Shown: positions 1 to 6,811 of the stretch, in pieces | Layout of the letters: every line of letters begins with the position of its first letter | Numbering within the stretch: the first letter of the stretch is position 1 | Source of the DNA: Wenzhouxiangella sp. | GTDB lineage: Bacteria; Pseudomonadota; Gammaproteobacteria; Xanthomonadales; Wenzhouxiangellaceae | Assembly (NCBI GenBank): GCA_007127425.1 | Contig: SKZJ01000021.1 | Span: forward strand, 1 to 15,483 | Direction of reading: 5' to 3' | Length of the DNA stretch: 15,483 nt | Made by a program: the position numbers and the translations under genes | Notes under the pieces: model-generated | Database searches by the model: none | What the model was told of the DNA's origin: nothing | What the model saw: the letters and a program-made list of their open reading frames with translations, nothing else

Positions 1-1080
1 GATGAACTGCTCGTCGGTGCGGGTGAACTCGAAGAAGTCGTGCATGTCGCCCTCGAAGCCGACCTGCTCCATGACGTCGTGGATCTCACCATGGATGCGT
101 TCGACCTCGGCCAGGCCGATCTCGTGGATCTCGGCCGGACTCAGGTCGGTGGTGGTGGTGTTGGCGACCAGCCATGCGTACCACTCCTCGCCGCCGGGCA
201 GATCGTTCATGCCGGCCGTCTCGCGGCAAGCCGGCAGGTACTCGTCGGCCAGAAAATCGCGCAGGCGCTGGATGGTCGGCACCGCCGTTTCCGCGATCAG
301 GCTGCGGTAGTCGTCCTCGATGCGCTCACGCTCTTCCTCGGTCACCTCATCAGGGAAACCTTCCACTGGACGGAACAGCAGGCTGTCGGCGGGATCCTCG
401 ACCAGGTGCGCGTCGAGCTGGTCGAGTGTCCGTTCGATCAGGATCTGCGGCTGTACGATGTCCTGCTCCATGCCCTCGCGCATATTGGTGATGGCCTGGT
501 CCACCCACACCGTCCACTCTGTGACGCGCTGACGCCATGCATCGTAGTCCTCGGCGTTTCTGAACGGCTGGGCACCATCTCCGGAGCCGAGCATGATCAG
601 GGTGTTGACCGGATTGCGGAACTGGTTGATCGGCAGCAGGTGACCGGGATACGCAGCCCCTTCAATGGAGCGCTCACGCTCGCTTTCGAACATGCGATAG
701 CTGAGCAGGTCCTGGCCTTCCAGGCCTTCGCTACCGATTTCACGCAGGCGCGCCAGATAGTCTTGGTGGTGCTCGAGCATGCGGTCGCGGTGCTCTTCGC
801 TGAGCGAGTTGGGCCAGCGATCCGACCAGCGATGGTCGCCCATGAAGGTCGCGCGCAGGGGGCTGAGTTCCAGCGAGGCCTCGAAGTACTCCTCATAGAG
901 TTCGTCGAGTTGCGCGACACGCTCGCTTGCATCGATGCCCTCCTCGGTCGCGCCGGGGGCGGATTCGGAACGGGTCACCTCAGGCTCAGTCGGCTCGCTG
1001 GCCGAATCACGATCGGATTCGCAGGCTGCCAGCAGGAAGGTGGTGAGCATCAGGAAAGGCAGAAATCTCGTCATCGTCAT
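1..1080 (-). CDS. DUF885 family lipoprotein, C-terminus off the left edge
   Basis: Reading the minus strand from an ATG at 1080 gives 360 codons with no stop to base 1, so the gene is truncated by the window. Residues 1-20 are a lipoprotein signal peptide ending in the lipobox FLLAAC (Cys20); Glu at +2 argues for outer-membrane sorting. An acidic Ser/Pro/Glu linker follows (about 21-50). The body is helical, with ELYEEYFEASLELSP, LSPLRATFMGDHRWSD and TTTTDLSPAEIHEIGLAEV, which is the arrangement of DUF885 proteins (usually about 560-620 aa, metallopeptidase-like). The HExxH-type region expected further on is outside the window, so catalysis cannot be judged. A second ATG at 1074 is better spaced from the AGGA at about 1087-1090 and may be the real start. 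The gene is divergent from the CPXCG gene, with a 126-bp shared spacer. Family assignment is by recognition; the substrate is unknown. Confidence 0.85.
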   Translation of the reverse strand, partial: MTMTRFLPFLMLTTFLLAACESDRDSASEPTEPEVTRSESAPGATEEGIDASERVAQLDELYEEYFEASLELSPLRATFMGDHRWSDRWPNSLSEEHRDRMLEHHQDYLARLREIGSEGLEGQDLLSYRMFESERERSIEGAAYPGHLLPINQFRNPVNTLIMLGSGDGAQPFRNAEDYDAWRQRVTEWTVWVDQAITNMREGMEQDIVQPQILIERTLDQLDAHLVEDPADSLLFRPVEGFPDEVTEEERERIEDDYRSLIAETAVPTIQRLRDFLADEYLPACRETAGMNDLPGGEEWYAWLVANTTTTDLSPAEIHEIGLAEVERIHGEIHDVMEQVGFEGDMHDFFEFTRTDEQFI

Positions 1081-1110
1081 ATCATCCTGGGATCAGCAAT
1101 CGGTCAGACT

Positions 1111-1130
1111 AGCATGTTCTGGGTCATGCT
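1111..1130. promoter_or_regulatory. Inverted repeat AGCATG-N8-CATGCT in a divergent spacer
   Basis: Perfect 6-bp arms separated by 8 bp lie in the 126-bp spacer between the divergent DUF885 and CPXCG genes. A further CATGCATG palindrome sits at 1159-1166. The position suits an operator, but no regulator family is recognised and no convincing -35/-10 pair was found here. Confidence 0.25.
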
Positions 1131-1206
1131 CTGAACGGCAGCAGCCTGCCTCTGTAACATGCATGACAGGGATCACACAAAAACCCTCACTACAGGAGTG
1201 TCGACC

Positions 1207-1383
1207 ATGGAACTCTATCCATTTACCTGTCCGTGGTGCAATGAACCAAACGAGTTGCCACTGGATCCGGGTGAGTTCGGTCAACAGGTCGTGATCGACT
1301 GCCACGTCTGCTGCCGGCCGATCGAGATCGAGTTACCCGCCGATTCCGACGGCGAGCCCATGGTGCGCGGCGAAGGTCAGTGA
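1207..1383 (+). CDS. CPXCG motif-containing cysteine-rich small protein
   Basis: A 58-residue protein. The ATG at 1207 is chosen over an upstream in-frame ATG at 1159 because AGGAG at 1195-1199 is well spaced and because the family begins just before the first cysteine pair. CPWC at residues 8-11 and CxxCC at 32-36 (DCHVCCRPI) match the two knuckles of the CPXCG zinc-ribbon family, which is widespread in gammaproteobacteria. Zn binding is expected from the cysteine pairs; the biochemical role is unknown. The protein is full length for the family and has an acidic C-terminal tail. It is monocistronic by appearance, since a separate promoter for the next gene follows directly. Confidence 0.85.
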   Translation: MELYPFTCPWCNEPNELPLDPGEFGQQVVIDCHVCCRPIEIELPADSDGEPMVRGEGQ

Positions 1384-1416
1384 GGGTTCGCCCGCTCCGG
1401 GCCTCGCATCGGCTGA

Positions 1417-1446
1417 TTGACCATGGCGTACCACGATGCCTATACT
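1417..1446 (+). promoter_or_regulatory. Sigma70-type promoter for the glycosyltransferase gene
   Basis: TTGACC (1417-1422) and TATACT (1441-1446) are separated by 18 bp, each one or two bases from consensus. Transcription would begin near 1453. This places the start point inside the longest possible reading frame of the next gene (ATG at 1436), so that ATG would not be on the transcript. Confidence 0.55.
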
Positions 1447-1501
1447 TTCGCAGGCCCCCTTTCCGTCATCGAGTTCCGCTTTGCAAAGCCATCCCGTTTC
1501 C

Positions 1502-2344
1502 GTGGTGAGAGACTTCATCGAAGAGCAGTTCTTTCGTTGCGCCGCCAGCGGCCTGGTGCCCCGCCGGCTGTTCAAGCCTCGTCTGCCGGATCGAGACCGA
1601 CAGGCTTCCAGCCAGCCGCTCAAGCTGGAGATCGTCAGTCATTGCTGGAAATACGGCCGCTTGCTGAACTACCAGCTCAGCTCCCTGATCCTGCATCCAC
1701 CACAAGATTGCCGGGTCACGATGACGGTATTTCACTGCCCTGATGATCGCGACACCGGTCGCATCCTGGACTACTTTGCCGGGGAGACGGTACCCAACGT
1801 CACCTGGAACTGGCAAGCGCTGGACAAGGAGAGGCTATTTCGTCGCTCGATCGGCCGCAACCAGGCCGCATTGGCCACGCAGGCCGACTGGATCTGGTTC
1901 ACCGATTGTGACGTGACCTTTCAAGCCGGCGCCCTGGACAGTCTCGCCGCCGAATTGTCCGAATGCGATGCCATGCTGACCTTCCCGCAGATTCACCAGG
2001 TCAGTGAAATGCTGCATCCCGACGACCCGATCATCACCGAGGCCGAACAGGCGCCGGCGGTGCTTGACCTGGACCTGTCACGCTTCGAACCGGAGCGGCG
2101 GGAAAAGGCCGTCGGCGGCCTGCAGATCGTGCGCGGCGACGTTGCCCGGGCGATTGGCTATTGCGCCAACATCGGCGTGTACCAGCGCCCGGCAAAGGGT
2201 TTCGGTAACACCTGGGAGGACCGCACGTTTCGTTGGCTGCTGGGGACTCACGGTGAACCACTGAACACTTCCAGTTTCTACAGGATCCGGCATGCCCCGA
2301 AAGGCAGAAAGGGCAGTGATTTCAGGATTCAGGCGCAGGATTGA
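1502..2344 (+). CDS. Glycosyltransferase, family 2-like (GT-A fold)
   Basis: The frame is open from an ATG at 1436 (302 aa), but a good promoter overlaps that ATG, so GTG 1502 or GTG 1505 (280 or 279 aa) is preferred. Neither start has a strong Shine-Dalgarno sequence. Numbered from 1436, LEIVSHCWKYGRLLNYQLSSL (65-85) is a GT-A N-terminal strand-helix, ALATQADWIWFTDCDVTF (145-162) contains the DxD-type motif D157-C-D159 that would bind the metal and nucleotide sugar, and GGLQIVRGDVARAIGYC followed by WEDRTFRWLL resembles the acceptor side of GT2 enzymes. No membrane segment is visible, so it is probably cytosolic or peripheral. Donor and acceptor are unknown, and no polysaccharide genes lie nearby. 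Its TGA stop (2342-2344) directly abuts the stop of convergent metF. Confidence 0.75.
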   Translation: MVRDFIEEQFFRCAASGLVPRRLFKPRLPDRDRQASSQPLKLEIVSHCWKYGRLLNYQLSSLILHPPQDCRVTMTVFHCPDDRDTGRILDYFAGETVPNVTWNWQALDKERLFRRSIGRNQAALATQADWIWFTDCDVTFQAGALDSLAAELSECDAMLTFPQIHQVSEMLHPDDPIITEAEQAPAVLDLDLSRFEPERREKAVGGLQIVRGDVARAIGYCANIGVYQRPAKGFGNTWEDRTFRWLLGTHGEPLNTSSFYRIRHAPKGRKGSDFRIQAQD

Positions 2345-3217
2345 TCAGGAACCGGCCGCAGCACCTTTCGGCTGACCCAGCCCCAGATTCCGGCACAGCG
2401 ACAGGGTCGCTCGGGCGCGGTTGAGGGTGTAGAAATGAAGGCCCGGCGCACCGCCCTCGAGCAACCGCCGACACAAATCGGTGACCACTTCCTCGCCGAA
2501 AGCCGCGATCGACTCCCGGTCGCCGGCTTCATCCCAGGCCTTGATGCGTTTGCCGATCCACAGCGGAATCTCGGCCCCGCACATCTGGGAAAAGCGTGCC
2601 AGCCCGGTGTAGTTGGTAATCGGCATGATGCCCGGCACGATGGGGATATCCACGCCCAGTGACCGTACCTCTTCGACAAAACGGAAATAGGCGCCGGCAC
2701 TGAAGAAATACTGCGTGATCGCGCCGTCAGCACCAGCCTCGACCTTGGCACGGAAGTGCTGCAGGTCGTCGTCCGGGGTGCGCGATTCCGGGTGGTGTTC
2801 GGGGTAGCAGGCCACCTCGAGGGTGAAGGTATCGCCGTACCGCTCGCGAATGAAGCGCACCAGGTCGACCGCATAGGGGAAAACGCCCGCACCGGTGCCC
2901 GAAGGCCGATCCCCCCGCAGCACGACAAGGCGCTTGATGCCATTGGCACGATAATCGTCGAGCAACTCGACGATGTCGGCATCGCTCTCGGCCATGCAGG
3001 AGATATGCGGCGCGGCCTCGATGCCGGTCGCCTGCCGAATTCCGAACACCGTCTCGCGCGTGCGGTCGCGCGTCGACCCCCCGGCGCCGAAGGTCACCGA
3101 CATGTAAGCCGGTCGAAGTTCAGCGAGCCGGTCCCGGGTCCGCTCGAACACCGCCTGCTGCTCCGCGCTGCGGGGCGGAAAAAACTCGAAGCTGAGTTGG
3201 GGGGTGGAATTTGGCAT
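2345..3217 (-). CDS. metF: Methylenetetrahydrofolate reductase MetF
   Basis: A 290-residue protein (E. coli MetF is 296). It reduces 5,10-methylene-THF to 5-methyl-THF with an FAD cofactor, supplying the methyl group for methionine synthase. The N-terminal FEFFPPRS carries the family's catalytic Glu strand. VTFGAGGSTRDRT, VVLRGDRP, QYFFSAGAYFRFVEEV and PIVPGIMPITNY follow in the expected order of the TIM barrel. It is the last gene of the metK-ahcY-metF cluster; 216 bp separate it from ahcY and hold a long hairpin element. There is no clear Shine-Dalgarno before the ATG, which may make translation depend on the leader structure. Its stop overlaps the palindrome TGATCA shared with the convergent glycosyltransferase stop. 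Confidence 0.97.
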   Translation of the reverse strand: MPNSTPQLSFEFFPPRSAEQQAVFERTRDRLAELRPAYMSVTFGAGGSTRDRTRETVFGIRQATGIEAAPHISCMAESDADIVELLDDYRANGIKRLVVLRGDRPSGTGAGVFPYAVDLVRFIRERYGDTFTLEVACYPEHHPESRTPDDDLQHFRAKVEAGADGAITQYFFSAGAYFRFVEEVRSLGVDIPIVPGIMPITNYTGLARFSQMCGAEIPLWIGKRIKAWDEAGDRESIAAFGEEVVTDLCRRLLEGGAPGLHFYTLNRARATLSLCRNLGLGQPKGAAAGS

Positions 3218-3278
3218 CGCGGTTTCGGTGTGTCGGCGGCGTTGAGTCAGTTCAGGTCGACTTCGGCACTCGGTGAAT

Positions 3279-3428
3279 CGTAAAACGGGAAACGGAAAAT
3301 GGGGGCTGCCAGTGGTGTCTTCTTGTCAGCGCAGGGGCCAACGGCAAGACTCTGCCATTGGCTGTTGCCGTTGAAGACCAAAAACAACGTCAGCCCCCGT
3401 TTCACGTTTTACCTTTCCACCTTTCACG
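3279..3428. repeat. Heptamer-arm hairpin element A (ahcY-metF spacer)
   Basis: An imperfect palindrome of about 150 bp. The left arm 3279-3308 (GTAAAAC, GGGAAAC, GGAAAAT, then GGGGGCTG) is matched by the reverse complement of 3391-3428 (GTAAAAC, GTGAAAC, then GGGGGCTG), one heptamer shorter in the G-proximal part. Nested inside are GGTGTCTTC/GAAGACC and a 9-bp stem CAACGGCAA/TTGCCGTTG around 3339-3373, with CCATTGGC in the centre. It lies in the transcribed spacer between ahcY and metF, so the mRNA would fold into a long branched hairpin. No U-tract follows it, so a simple terminator is unlikely; mRNA processing or stability control is possible. Confidence 0.75.
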
Positions 3429-3433
3429 TTCCA

Positions 3434-4897
3434 TCAATACCGATAATGCTCCGGCTTGTAAGGCCCTTCCACCGGCACACCGATATAGTCGGCCTGGTCA
3501 GTCCTGAGCTCGGTCAGGCGCGCTCCAACGCGATCGAGATGCAGGCGGGCGACCTTTTCATCCAGATGCTTGGGCAGCACGTAGACCTCGTTCTCGTAGC
3601 GCTCACCGAACTTCCACAACTCGATCTGCGCCAGGGTCTGGTTGGTGAACGAATTGGACATCACGAAACTCGGGTGGCCGGTGGCACAGCCCAGGTTCAC
3701 CAGGCGGCCACGCGCGAGCAGGATGATCTTCTTGCCGTCGGGGAAGGTGATGTGGTCGACCTGCGGCTTGATCTCGTCCCACTCGTAGGACTCCAGGCTG
3801 GCGACATCGATCTCGTTGTCGAAATGGCCAATGTTGCAGACGATGGCCTCGTCCTTCATGCGCGCCATGTGGTCATGGTTGATGACGCTGTAGTTGCCGG
3901 TGGCGGTCACGAAAATGTCGGCCGCCTCGACCACACCAGGATCTTCGAGATTGACCACCTTGTAGCCTTCCATGGCGGCCTGCAAGGCACAGATCGGGTC
4001 GACCTCGGTCACCCAGACATTCGCCGACAGCGCTCTCAATGACTGGGACGAGCCCTTGCCGACATCGCCGTAGCCGCAGACGATGGCAGTCTTGCCGGCG
4101 ACCATCACGTCGGTGGCGCGCTTGATGGCGTCGACCAGCGATTCCCGGCAGCCGTAGAGATTGTCGAACTTCGACTTGGTCACCGAGTCGTTGACGTTGA
4201 TGGCCGGAAACTTGAGGGTGCCTTCCTTCTGCATGCGGTAGAGACGATTGACACCGGTCGTGGTTTCCTCGGTCACGCCCTGAACATTCGCCAGCGCCTC
4301 CGAGTACCAGCCCGGGTTGGCCTTCAGACGTTTCTTGATCGAGGCAAACAGGGCCTTTTCTTCCTCACTGCCCGGGTTGTCGAGCACGCTGGGGTCATCC
4401 TCGGCCTGTGCACCCAGATTGAGCAGCATCGTGGCATCACCGCCATCGTCGAGAATCATGTTGGCGGTGCCCCCGTCGGGCCACTGGAAGATTCGGTGAG
4501 TGAACTCCCAGTACTCGTCGAGAGTCTCGCCCTTGAAGGCGAATACCGGCACGCCGCGCTCGGCCATGGCGGCGGCGGCATGGTCCTGTGTCGAGTAGAT
4601 ATTGCACGATGCCCAGCGCACGTCGGCACCCAGTTCGATCAGGGTTTCGATCAGGACTGCGGTCTGGATGGTCATGTGCAGCGAGCCGGCAATGCGGGCA
4701 CCAGCCAGCGGCTTGTCCTGGGAATACTCTGCACGGGTCTGCACCAGGCCCGGCATTTCGGTCTCGGCTATGCGAATTTCCTTGCGGCCGAAATCGGCCT
4801 GGGAGAGATCGGCAACTAGATAGTCGTTTTCGGTCGGTGCGATCTGTTCGTCGAACAGTACGCCCTTTCCGGAATTTTCAAGGTTGGCGTTCATCAT
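3434..4897 (-). CDS. ahcY: Adenosylhomocysteinase AhcY
   Basis: A 487-residue protein that hydrolyses S-adenosylhomocysteine to adenosine and homocysteine with bound [18 protein letters not shown] (72-86), [10 protein letters not shown] (101-110) and [11 protein letters not shown] (150-160) form the substrate domain. [12 protein letters not shown] supplies the catalytic Lys/Asp. [10 protein letters not shown] (275-284) is the Rossmann NAD loop, and the protein ends in the typical KPEHYRY. It carries the insert of about 40 residues (about 161-200) seen in plant and many proteobacterial enzymes. Two starts are possible, ATG 4897 or 4894; AGGAG at 4902-4906 fits 4894 slightly better. It is second in the cluster, 122 bp after metK, with a hairpin plus T-tract directly before its ribosome binding site. 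Confidence 0.97.
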   Translation of the reverse strand: MMNANLENSGKGVLFDEQIAPTENDYLVADLSQADFGRKEIRIAETEMPGLVQTRAEYSQDKPLAGARIAGSLHMTIQTAVLIETLIELGADVRWASCNIYSTQDHAAAAMAERGVPVFAFKGETLDEYWEFTHRIFQWPDGGTANMILDDGGDATMLLNLGAQAEDDPSVLDNPGSEEEKALFASIKKRLKANPGWYSEALANVQGVTEETTTGVNRLYRMQKEGTLKFPAINVNDSVTKSKFDNLYGCRESLVDAIKRATDVMVAGKTAIVCGYGDVGKGSSQSLRALSANVWVTEVDPICALQAAMEGYKVVNLEDPGVVEAADIFVTATGNYSVINHDHMARMKDEAIVCNIGHFDNEIDVASLESYEWDEIKPQVDHITFPDGKKIILLARGRLVNLGCATGHPSFVMSNSFTNQTLAQIELWKFGERYENEVYVLPKHLDEKVARLHLDRVGARLTELRTDQADYIGVPVEGPYKPEHYRY

Positions 4898-4910
4898 TGA
4901 ACTCCTGATT

Positions 4911-5017
4911 AAAATAAAAAAACGTTTGTGAGTGTTAGGTGTGAAGTGTTAAGTGTTAAGGGTGGGCAATCGACAACCGGTGCCCTTCACACTTCACACT
5001 TCAAACTTCAAACTCTT
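4911..5017 (-). terminator. Heptamer hairpin element B with T-tract: attenuator or partial terminator
   Basis: On the minus strand, the metK stop is followed by heptamers (GTTTGAA twice, GTGTGAA twice, then GGGCA; 5017-4981), a short loop, and CCC plus heptamers of the opposite sense (CTTAACA, CTTAACA, CTTCACA; 4969-4927). It ends in TTTTTTT (4922-4916) and ATTTT. The arms pair over more than 20 bp, with a G-A mismatch recurring at one heptamer position. AGGAG of ahcY follows only 9 bp after the 7-T run. Hairpin plus U-run is the form of an intrinsic terminator, so it may uncouple ahcY from metK. Confidence 0.6.
4927..5017. repeat. Inverted heptameric tandem repeats (element B)
   Basis: On the plus strand, 4929-4969 reads as AGTGTTA-type heptamers (AGTGTTA, GGTGTGA, AGTGTTA, AGTGTTA, then AGGGTGGGCA). 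The segment 4979-5017 is the reverse complement of AGTTTGA twice and AGTGTGA twice plus AGGGCA. The two arms carry slightly different unit sequences, so they are not a fresh inversion of each other. Confidence 0.75.
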
Positions 5018-5019
5018 CA

Positions 5020-6237
5020 TCAAAGCCCTGCCGCCTCCCGCAAGGCATCGGCCTTGTCGGTCTTCTCCCAGCTGAATGTCGTGAAGTAGTCGGTCATTTC
5101 CTTGCCCCCGCGAACCACCTTCGTGGAGACTTCCTCCGGGTGGCGGCCGAAATGGCCGTACGTAGCCGTCATGCGGTACATGGGATGCAGCAGATCAAGG
5201 GCCTTGAGAATGCCATAGGGCCTGAGATCAAAGTGTTCACGAATCAGTTGCTCGATCTTCTCCTCCGGAATGTGATTGGTACCGAAGGTGGTCACCGAGA
5301 TCGAGGTCGGCTCGGCCACGCCGATGGCATAACTGACCTGCAATTCGCATTTGTCGGCCAGGCCCGCGGCGACCACGTTCTTGGCCACGTAGCGCGCGGC
5401 GTAGGTGGCCGAGCGGTCGACCTTGGATGGATCCTTGCCGGAGAAGGCACCGCCGCCGTGACGGGCCATGCCGCCGTAGGTATCGACGATGATCTTGCGA
5501 CCGGTCAGGCCGGCATCGCCAACCGGTCCGCCAATGACGAACTTGCCGGTCGGGTTGATGTGGTAGTGGGTGTCTTTGTGCAGCCATTCGGTCGGCAGCA
5601 CCGGCTCGATGATGTGCTTGCGCACACCGGCTCGAATTTCCTCCAGATCGATGCCGTCGTCATGTTGCGTTGACAGCACCACCGCATCGATCGCGGTCGG
5701 CTTGCCATCGACATAACGCAGGGTGACCTGGCTCTTGGCATCCGGCCGCAGCCAGGGCAGCGGGTTATCGGCTCGCTTGCGAAGGCGGGCCTGCTGCTCG
5801 ACCAGACGATGGGAAAAATGGATCGGCGCCGGCATCAGTTCCGGGGTTTCGTTGGCCGCATAACCGAACATCAGCCCCTGGTCGCCGGCGCCCTGGTCCT
5901 CGGGGATATCGCGATCCACGCCCATGGCAATATCGGGCGACTGCTTGCCGATCATGTTGATCACCGAGCAGGTATGGCCGTCGAACCCGACGGACGACGA
6001 GTCGTATCCGACTTCCACCACGACCTTCCTGATCAGGGATTCCAGATCCACCCAGGCGGTCGTCGAAATCTCTCCGCCGACGATCACTGCGCCGGTCTTG
6101 ATGAAGGTTTCGCAGGCGACCCGGGCATGAGGATCCTGCGCCAGGATGGCATCGAGCACGGCATCGGAAATCTGGTCGGCCAGCTTGTCCGGGTGGCCCT
6201 CGGAAACGGATTCGGAAGTAAACAGATAGGAACTCAT
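5020..6237 (-). CDS. metK: S-adenosylmethionine synthetase MetK
   Basis: A 405-residue protein (E. coli MetK is 384). It makes SAM from methionine and ATP and is a cytosolic tetramer in known homologs. [13 protein letters not shown] (6-18) is the invariant N-terminus and fixes the start. [12 protein letters not shown] (116-127) is the signature 1 ATP/methionine loop. [17 protein letters not shown] (261-277) is the phosphate-binding signature 2. [26 protein letters not shown] closes the C-terminal domain. It is first in the metK-ahcY-metF cluster. No good Shine-Dalgarno precedes the ATG (leader ends AAACCTCGCC). No SAM or SAH riboswitch consensus was recognised in the leader. Confidence 0.98.
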   Translation of the reverse strand: MSSYLFTSESVSEGHPDKLADQISDAVLDAILAQDPHARVACETFIKTGAVIVGGEISTTAWVDLESLIRKVVVEVGYDSSSVGFDGHTCSVINMIGKQSPDIAMGVDRDIPEDQGAGDQGLMFGYAANETPELMPAPIHFSHRLVEQQARLRKRADNPLPWLRPDAKSQVTLRYVDGKPTAIDAVVLSTQHDDGIDLEEIRAGVRKHIIEPVLPTEWLHKDTHYHINPTGKFVIGGPVGDAGLTGRKIIVDTYGGMARHGGGAFSGKDPSKVDRSATYAARYVAKNVVAAGLADKCELQVSYAIGVAEPTSISVTTFGTNHIPEEKIEQLIREHFDLRPYGILKALDLLHPMYRMTATYGHFGRHPEEVSTKVVRGGKEMTDYFTTFSWEKTDKADALREAAGL

Positions 6238-6370
6238 GGCGAGGTTTATCTTTTAATCGGGATAGAAAGATATGTAGTTTAGCGCAGATGGCGTGAGGAT
6301 GCGAGTCGGGGTCTTCCACGGTTGTTTTGTCAGGGCGGATGCGGGTGCGTCCGAGCGGCGCGGGCTTCGG
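6238..6370 (-). promoter_or_regulatory. metK leader/promoter region with a small hairpin
   Basis: The 133 bp between metK and the repeat element must hold the metK promoter and leader. A 6-bp stem ATCTTT/AAAGAT (6248-6253 with 6266-6271, 12-nt loop) lies 10 bases before the start codon. AT-rich stretches near 6270-6285 could be a -10 (TAAACT on the minus strand), but no matching -35 was found, so no promoter is called. Confidence 0.3.
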
Positions 6371-6372
6371 TA

Positions 6373-6492
6373 AAACGGGGAAACGGGAAACGGGGAAACG
6401 GGAAACGGGGAAACGGGGAAACGGGGAAACGGGGAAACGGGGAAACGGGGAGACGGGAGACGGGAGACGGGAGACGGAAGACGGAAAACGAG
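6373..6492. repeat. Tandem 7/8-mer array, G-quadruplex-prone
   Basis: Sixteen contiguous units on the plus strand: ten AAACGGGG/AAACGGG units (eight of 8 bp, two of 7 bp; 6373-6450), then six heptamers of AGACGGG/AGACGGA/AAACGAG type (6451-6492). From 6403 there are six successive GGGG runs separated by AAAC, a classic intramolecular G-quadruplex pattern. The G-rich strand is the template strand with respect to metK transcription. It forms the outer left arm of the larger palindrome described next. Confidence 0.85.
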
Positions 6493-6790
6493 AGCATTGG
6501 CCCGCTGTGCAGGTATTTCGGCGGACAATCGGAAATAGGAAAACGTGAAACGAGGGGGGAACCGGCAGTTCTCGGTCAGGCATTGGTGGCCAATGGCGTG
6601 GTTCTTGGCAACCGGGCCCGAATTGGGGGCCTATCGAGGGCAATACGCCCACCATTGGCCTCCGTGCGCAAAGACAGCCGGGCACATCCCCCATTTTACG
6701 TTTTACGTTTCTCTATTTCCGATTGTCCGCTCGAAGCACCTGCACAGCGGGCCGGTGCTCCCGTCTCCCGTCTCCCGTCTCCCGTCTTCC
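6373..6790. repeat. Heptamer-arm hairpin element C, about 420-bp imperfect palindrome
   Basis: The left part 6451-6553 is repeated in reverse complement at 6691-6790. The right part has CCCGTCT four times (about 6759-6787). Its reverse complement contains GGCCCGCTGTGCAGG and GCGGACAATCGGAAATAG, matching the left at 6499-6513 and 6521-6538 almost base for base. The inner region 6554-6690 has a further inverted pair, GGCCAATGGCGTGG (6589-6602) with CGCCCACCATTGGCC (6646-6660). The design (heptamers, G-run, CCATTGGC core, C-run, heptamers) matches element A. It fills the divergent spacer between metK and cls. There is no transposase and no gene inside; the open frames crossing it are by-products of the repeats. 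Confidence 0.8.
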
Positions 6791-6811
6791 GGACAATCCA
6801 ACTTGCAACCG

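Noticed and set aside
40..1134. 364-residue open frame on the plus strand
   Set aside because: It is antisense to the DUF885 lipoprotein, whose minus-strand frame has a lipobox and family-like sequence; the plus-strand product resembles nothing.
4927..5017. MetR (TGAA-N5-TTCA) or MetJ (AGACGTCT) operator sites in the methyl-cycle spacers
   Set aside because: TGAA and TTCA occur only as parts of the heptamers and not in the required spacing; no AGACGTCT-like tandem was found.
6238..6370. SAM or SAH riboswitch before metK, and likewise before ahcY and metF
   Set aside because: The conserved core of the SAH riboswitch and the known SAM classes was not recognised on the minus strand in any of the three leaders. 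A covariance-model search would settle it.
5765..6694. 309-residue minus-strand frame overlapping metK
   Set aside because: It overlaps the metK coding region in another frame and the repeat element; metK is certain.
6373..6790. CRISPR array or IS element
   Set aside because: Repeat units are 7-8 bp with no spacers, and there is no transposase, cas gene or target-site duplication.
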